From contig NC_092800.1 of assembly GCF_918797505.1 (NCBI RefSeq), positions 36,446,263-36,510,262 of the forward strand: a stretch of DNA of 64,000 nucleotides, read 5' to 3'. The DNA is from Bemisia tabaci (taxonomy: Eukaryota > Arthropoda > Insecta > Hemiptera > Aleyrodidae). This document shows positions 62,441 through 64,000 of the stretch, one piece after another. Made by a program: the position numbers and the translations under genes. How positions within the stretch are numbered: position 1 is the first letter of the stretch; each line of letters begins with the position of its first letter. The notes beneath the pieces were generated by a model that did not search any database, had not been told where the DNA came from, and was given only the letters and a program-made list of their open reading frames with translations.

Positions 62441-63077
62441 ATTTGGGGCTTTTAACATCTGAGTCATTAACACCTTAGAGGAGAGATCAAAATATTGTAG
62501 CACAGAATTTAAAACATTTATAAAGTAGGGGTCAGAAAAGGGCAGTACAAGAAATTAAAAGATAGGACAAGGAAAGGATACATTAAATTTGGAGATTAAT
62601 TCTTTTGAAAAAGAGAGGGGTTTCATGAAAAAACTTTGAAGATATGGTATTTAGATCAGAAAGTGGAGGGAAAATTTTGGATCTTAATTGTTGATAGGTA
62701 GGGCAAGTTATTAAAACATCGTGTATGTATGTATATGTGTATGTATGATGAAGGGTGTACTTAACTCCTCCTAGATGAACTTAATCCATTCGACGACAAT
62801 TTCGATCCAACAACGTTTTCTTCGGGCTTTCAGAATTACTAGCGTTTAAAAAAATTTTGGGTCCAACGGATAATAGTAGGCCCCTTATGCTGGTCGTACT
62901 TTTGACTATTCATGGAGTTAAACATTTTTTTATCTATCTCTAAAGGTCAATAAAGTGTAAACTTTTCTTTTTATCTAACTCCTTTGTTCAATAATTGGAA
63001 TTCATACGTTGCGATGACCATTCATATTTTGATCATTTCATTTTTTCTTTCTTTTTTCTGTGTTAGAACTCCCTCTC
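62441..63077. other. No gene seen; includes the 3' flank of the receptor exon
   Basis: AT-rich. The part adjoining 63077 should contain the receptor's 3' untranslated region (minus strand), but I could not pick a convincing AATAAA signal. GTATGT microsatellite at about 62722-62748. Confidence 0.5.
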
Positions 63078-63967
63078 TTACCCAATGTTCCTTCTTATCT
63101 TGAATGGAAAATTTTTGAACCTCATTAAGAATTTTACAGTGACCGAGTGTTGAAAGTAATCGAACAAAAGTTCACCTACAAAAGCAAGGAAACTTATGAA
63201 CAAACCAATTACAAGACCAATAAATCCGGATTGTAAATCATTTAAATTGAACGCGCGTGGCTCCGAACTTTGTTCAGCGTAAGGCACGCCCAACTCCAGT
63301 TTGCCCGCTACAGTTGGGGAAAATTCCAAAATCCCTCTGGCATGTCCAGTTTCGAAGTACTGAGCCATCATCTGGTTCAATTTATCGAAGAAGAAAGAAT
63401 CTTTCGAAAATGTAAATATCAAGGGATATGTCAATAGGCATTCACTCATTAAATGATACTCAGACCATCGATCTAGGGTACGGACATGTCTTATGCGAAT
63501 ATTTGTTTTGGGTCTTGAAGAGAAAGGTACACTCACCAAAATGGCGTCCGTCTCTGCTGCAGAACGCACATTTTTTTCGAAGTCCTTAATCTCATTTCTT
63601 AATTTTTTGTGATTGAGCAAAACTTCAAGTGAAGGGTTGTATGACGGATCACTTTCATTCCATAAAGTTCCATTCCATTTTATTGCAAAGTACCTAAATA
63701 TCTGGCCCGCCACTTCTATTATGTAATACTGCAAGTTGTCTGCAAGTTTTACTCGCAGTGCCTCATACTGGTTCAAGTGGTCAAATAATTTTTTTTCAAT
63801 TTCTATCTCCTCCGACGTCTGGATGAGCATGTCAGATTCTTCCAAAATTTTTATACTGTCAATCTCCGGATACAAAACTCTGTCACTAAGTAATGTTGTC
63901 ATGCCGCTTAAAAAAACTGTGGAAATAATAATTGTAGCAAAACTTAATATTAAAAAGAGGACCTTCC
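63078..63967 (-). CDS. Ionotropic receptor (iGluR-like chemoreceptor), last exon
   Basis: About 296 residues up to a TAA stop. The exon probably begins after the acceptor TTTGTTTACAG at 63968-63978, because no ATG precedes the homologous part. It opens with a hydrophobic M3-like helix followed by the FLSGMTTLLSDRVLYPEIDS segment, the position where ionotropic receptors have the SYTASLT-type gate and the linker to S2. The middle is a divergent S2 ligand-binding lobe (about residues 40-240). The end has LNDLQSGFIGLVIGLFISFL, a typical M4 (about 250-272) with LQ..F lead-in, and a short basic tail. It would act as a ligand-gated cation channel subunit in sensory neurons. The gate motif is poorly conserved and the key ligand-binding Arg/Thr/Asp cannot be placed, so it is likely a divergent, species-specific receptor. 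M1, the pore and the N-terminus lie beyond the window edge. Confidence 0.8.
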
Positions 63968-64000
63968 CTGTAAACAAATGACCAAGATGTAAAGATGGTG

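Overview
The window looks like an accessory, repeat-packed stretch of an arthropod (most likely insect) nuclear genome. Evidence: an interstitial array of the insect telomere pentamer TTAGG, a chemoreceptor-type ionotropic receptor exon, a rhodopsin-class GPCR exon with a GT splice donor, fragments of non-LTR retrotransposons, and dozens of short inverted-repeat elements. A hemipteran is a guess that the sequence alone cannot settle. Nothing is organised as a bacterial operon, and almost all short open frames are shadows of repeats.

Protein-coding content is small. (1) 44138-45967 (+) is an intact 609-codon transposase-like gene inside a complete DNA transposon at 42884-48531, with 942-bp near-identical terminal inverted repeats and a 4-bp AGCT target duplication. 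A sibling repeat in the window shows the empty site. (2) 55474-55872 (-) is the first coding exon of a peptide-type GPCR. (3) 63078-63967 (-) is the last exon of a divergent ionotropic receptor whose other exons lie beyond the right edge. (4) 59604-59891 (+) and 61996-62440 (-) are C-terminal relics of two non-LTR retrotransposons.

The rest is a layered repeat landscape. For reference I name the families MITE-A (CACTGG/CCAGTG ends, about 230 bp), MITE-B (416 bp, GGTAA-rich), MITE-C (ACTGCCG ends, about 240 bp), MITE-D (CGTCACCTTCCGG ends, about 255 bp), the E group (E1 to E4; related TGGAC...GGAAC ends), repeat F (a 300-600 bp repeat with a 114-bp palindrome at its core), repeat G (GCGGGCTGATTATTG end) and MITE-H (a 165-bp hAT-type element). 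Insertions are nested to several depths, and paralogous copies provide empty sites. These fix target duplications of 2 bp for MITE-A and a related fold-back at 58.4 kb, 3 bp for MITE-C, 8 bp for MITE-H, 4 bp for the large transposon and 9 bp for a MULE-like element at 53449-55109.

Layout: 1-12.9 kb tandem repeats, MITE-A/B copies and one arm of an inverted duplication (9.2-10.2 kb, partner 51.2-52.0 kb); 12.9-13.8 kb one arm of another (partner 36.6-37.5 kb); 14-24 kb dense MITE-C and repeat F; 25-35 kb MITEs A, D and E; 35-42 kb mixed; 42.9-48.5 kb the intact transposon; 49-53 kb repeats; 53.4-55.1 kb the MULE-like element carrying TTAGG repeats; 55.5-58.3 kb the GPCR exon and three scattered copies of its start region; 58-62.4 kb E-group elements and retrotransposon relics; 63.1-64 kb the receptor exon. 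The most notable items are the autonomous transposon with paralogous empty sites, the duplicated GPCR start region, and several MITE families with unrelated interiors sharing one set of termini.
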